12,838 bases of DNA, from the NCBI GenBank assembly GCA_900550615.1, contig URSX01000048.1, forward strand, positions 1 to 12,838, read 5' to 3'. The notes under the pieces were generated by a model, which was not told where the DNA came from, searched no databases, and was given only the letters and a program-made list of their open reading frames with translations. Below are positions 11,514 through 12,838 of the stretch, in pieces. This DNA is from an uncultured Eubacteriales bacterium (GTDB lineage Bacteria; Bacillota; Clostridia; Oscillospirales; Oscillospiraceae). The position numbers and the translations under genes were made by a program. Numbering within the stretch: the first letter of the stretch is position 1; the number at the start of each line of letters is the position of its first letter.

Positions 11514-12838
11514 TTACTTGCTTACGGTGTACCAGGTATCGTTACCGTCGGTTTTAGAGGTGGTCGTGCAGTCTTTGCCCAGCACGATCTTGCCGGTATA
11601 AGCATTCACCGGATCAACAACGGTCACACCGGGATTGTAGTTTTTGAAGCTGCCGCCGTTGACGGTGATGGTGCAGCCGGTGGTGGCGCCGTCCTGGTGA
11701 TTCAGAACGTAATAGATGCCATTGCTCGGCGTGGCTGTCTCAAACTTACCGCCATTGATCACCACAGTGGCCCTGCTCCCGCTGGCCCGACTGGTCAGTA
11801 CAAAGATGCAGGAGGTGCCATCGCTCATGCCATAGAAATGGCCGCCGTTGATGGTCAGCTTGCCATAGTTGTTTACACGAACAGCGGAGGTGACGATTGC
11901 TCTGGGGCTTGTAATGGTCTTGTCAGAGCCAATGACGGCACCAGTCTGGGCCTCGCTGCTGTCGTTGATGGTCAGGCTGCTTTTTTTGCCGCCAATGGAA
12001 AGCACGCTGCCATTATTGGGCTTGACACCATCCGCATATTCCAGCTTGATGGAATGACCGTTCAGATCCCAGACATAAGTTTTACCACTCATGTAAACCT
12101 CATCGGTCACAACGATGTCATTTACCAGCTTAAAATAGCCCTTGCTATCTTCAACCTTAAGAGCCTGCTCACCGGTGGCGATCAGGTAGGGGCTTTCTTT
12201 CGTGCCGCTGCCGCCGTTAAAGTCGCTGTTGGAGATCACGACGGTGAAGGGGGAGAAGTCATCGGTGCTGAAGGTCAGGATGCCGGTGGCTGCGTCATAG
12301 TAATAGGTGTCATTTGCGGCTTTAACGGCATCTTTGCTGGCAACCTTGTTCAGGGGCGTGTCGTAGTGATAGAAGCCAATCACATTGGCGTTCTTCTCCA
12401 GATGCATATCCAGCGTGAAGAACTTGCCCGCCGCAGCGGTCACAGCTTTGCCATCCTGATCGGCCAGGCTGATGCTGGAGCTCACGGCGCTGGTGCCGGT
12501 GACGACCTGAATGTTGCCGGGGGTGGCGGCTTTATCGACCGTCAGGGTCAGGGCGCTGGCGGCGGTGCTGTCCTGAGGAATGGTAGCGGTAACGGTGGGA
12601 GCAGTCTCGTTATCCTTCAGAACGGTGTCGCCACTCTGGGCCACATCCGCAACGGCGATGACAGGATAGGCGGCATCTTTGTCATAATCGTTGCCGAAGC
12701 TGTCGCTCTCCTCGGTATGCTGGGTGGCAACCAGCTTCACGCCCAGGTCGATGGAGGGAGCCTTGGTGCCGTAGTTGGCCTCATTGCCCACGGTCTCGGG
12801 CATGTACACCACCAGGGCTACATACTGAGCGTTGGTGT
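11514..12838 (-). CDS. C-terminal part of an extracellular protein (SipW-type/TasA-like lead, then beta-solenoid-like region)
   Basis: The frame is open to the window edge, giving the last 440 residues; the true start lies outside, so the apparent GTG and ATG starts near 12812 are internal. The visible portion opens with YVALVVYMPETVGNEANYG, then DLGVKLVATQHTEESDSFGN. That segment resembles the end of a camelysin/TasA-like domain found in SipW-dependent secreted proteins of Firmicutes. Strand-rich linkers follow, including PFTVVISNSDF. After GGSGTKESPYLIATGEQALK come repeated strand turns (LVNDIVVTDEVYM, LTINGGHFYGMSDGT, VVINGGKFETATPSNGIYYV, ITVNGGSFKNYNPG) typical of a right-handed beta-helix. 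It ends GNDTWYTVSK with no wall-sorting signal, so it is probably secreted or fibre-associated. The TasA-like link is suggestive only. Confidence 0.72.
   Translation of the reverse strand, partial: TNAQYVALVVYMPETVGNEANYGTKAPSIDLGVKLVATQHTEESDSFGNDYDKDAAYPVIAVADVAQSGDTVLKDNETAPTVTATIPQDSTAASALTLTVDKAATPGNIQVVTGTSAVSSSISLADQDGKAVTAAAGKFFTLDMHLEKNANVIGFYHYDTPLNKVASKDAVKAANDTYYYDAATGILTFSTDDFSPFTVVISNSDFNGGSGTKESPYLIATGEQALKVEDSKGYFKLVNDIVVTDEVYMSGKTYVWDLNGHSIKLEYADGVKPNNGSVLSIGGKKSSLTINDSSEAQTGAVIGSDKTITSPRAIVTSAVRVNNYGKLTINGGHFYGMSDGTSCIFVLTSRASGSRATVVINGGKFETATPSNGIYYVLNHQDGATTGCTITVNGGSFKNYNPGVTVVDPVNAYTGKIVLGKDCTTTSKTDGNDTWYTVSK

Overview
The window looks like chromosome from a Gram-positive, moderately GC-rich gut Firmicute, most likely an Oscillospiraceae/Clostridia relative. 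The signs are strong AGGAGG-type ribosome binding sites, SigA-like promoters, an M-box riboswitch, a sortase-type C terminus ending in a PPTGD signal plus a basic tail, and surface proteins with InlB-type B repeats and Gly-rich right-handed beta-helices. The exact genus cannot be fixed from the sequence alone.

Layout. (1) Bases 1-274, minus: the N-terminus of an MgtE-type Mg2+ transporter. It has its own M-box riboswitch, an intrinsic terminator and an upstream promoter (about 293-758). (2) Bases 680-1326: a gene-free stretch built of palindromic intergenic repeats, including two 96-bp composite copies. (3) 1327-1980, minus: a small left-handed beta-helix (hexapeptide-repeat) protein, divergent from htpG (2223-4109, plus), which encodes the bacterial Hsp90 chaperone. 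The two promoters face away from each other across a short AT-rich dyad. (4) A degenerate repeat and a bidirectional terminator (4134-4238) separate htpG from the largest gene. (5) 4257-9671, minus: a 1804-residue secreted, probably wall-anchored protein. (6) 10002-10778, plus: a ZIP-family metal transporter under a promoter carrying a perfect 18-bp palindrome. (7) 10836-11183, minus: the remnant of an ABC transporter, preceded by a second site with the same TTAG-N6-CTAA layout. (8) 11224-11513: a hairpin-rich gap without a gene. (9) 11514-12838, minus: the C-terminal part of a second surface/extracellular protein, cut by the window edge.

The standout is gene (5). Directly after its signal peptide lies a domain that is unmistakably ubiquitin: by my hand alignment about 51 of 73 positions match eukaryotic ubiquitin, including the Ile44 patch and Lys48. 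It ends in Leu-Gly-His instead of Arg-Gly-Gly and runs straight into bacterial surface repeats: two beta-helix modules, B repeats, Ig-like segments, a Cys-rich repeat region and a wall-sorting signal. It therefore looks like an acquired eukaryotic-type fold displayed on the cell surface rather than part of a conjugation system; I see no E1, E2 or E3 gene here.

The genes do not form one pathway. Two themes recur: metal homeostasis (MgtE with M-box; ZIP transporter and ABC remnant sharing an operator-like motif) and surface display (the ubiquitin-bearing protein and the partial second surface protein).
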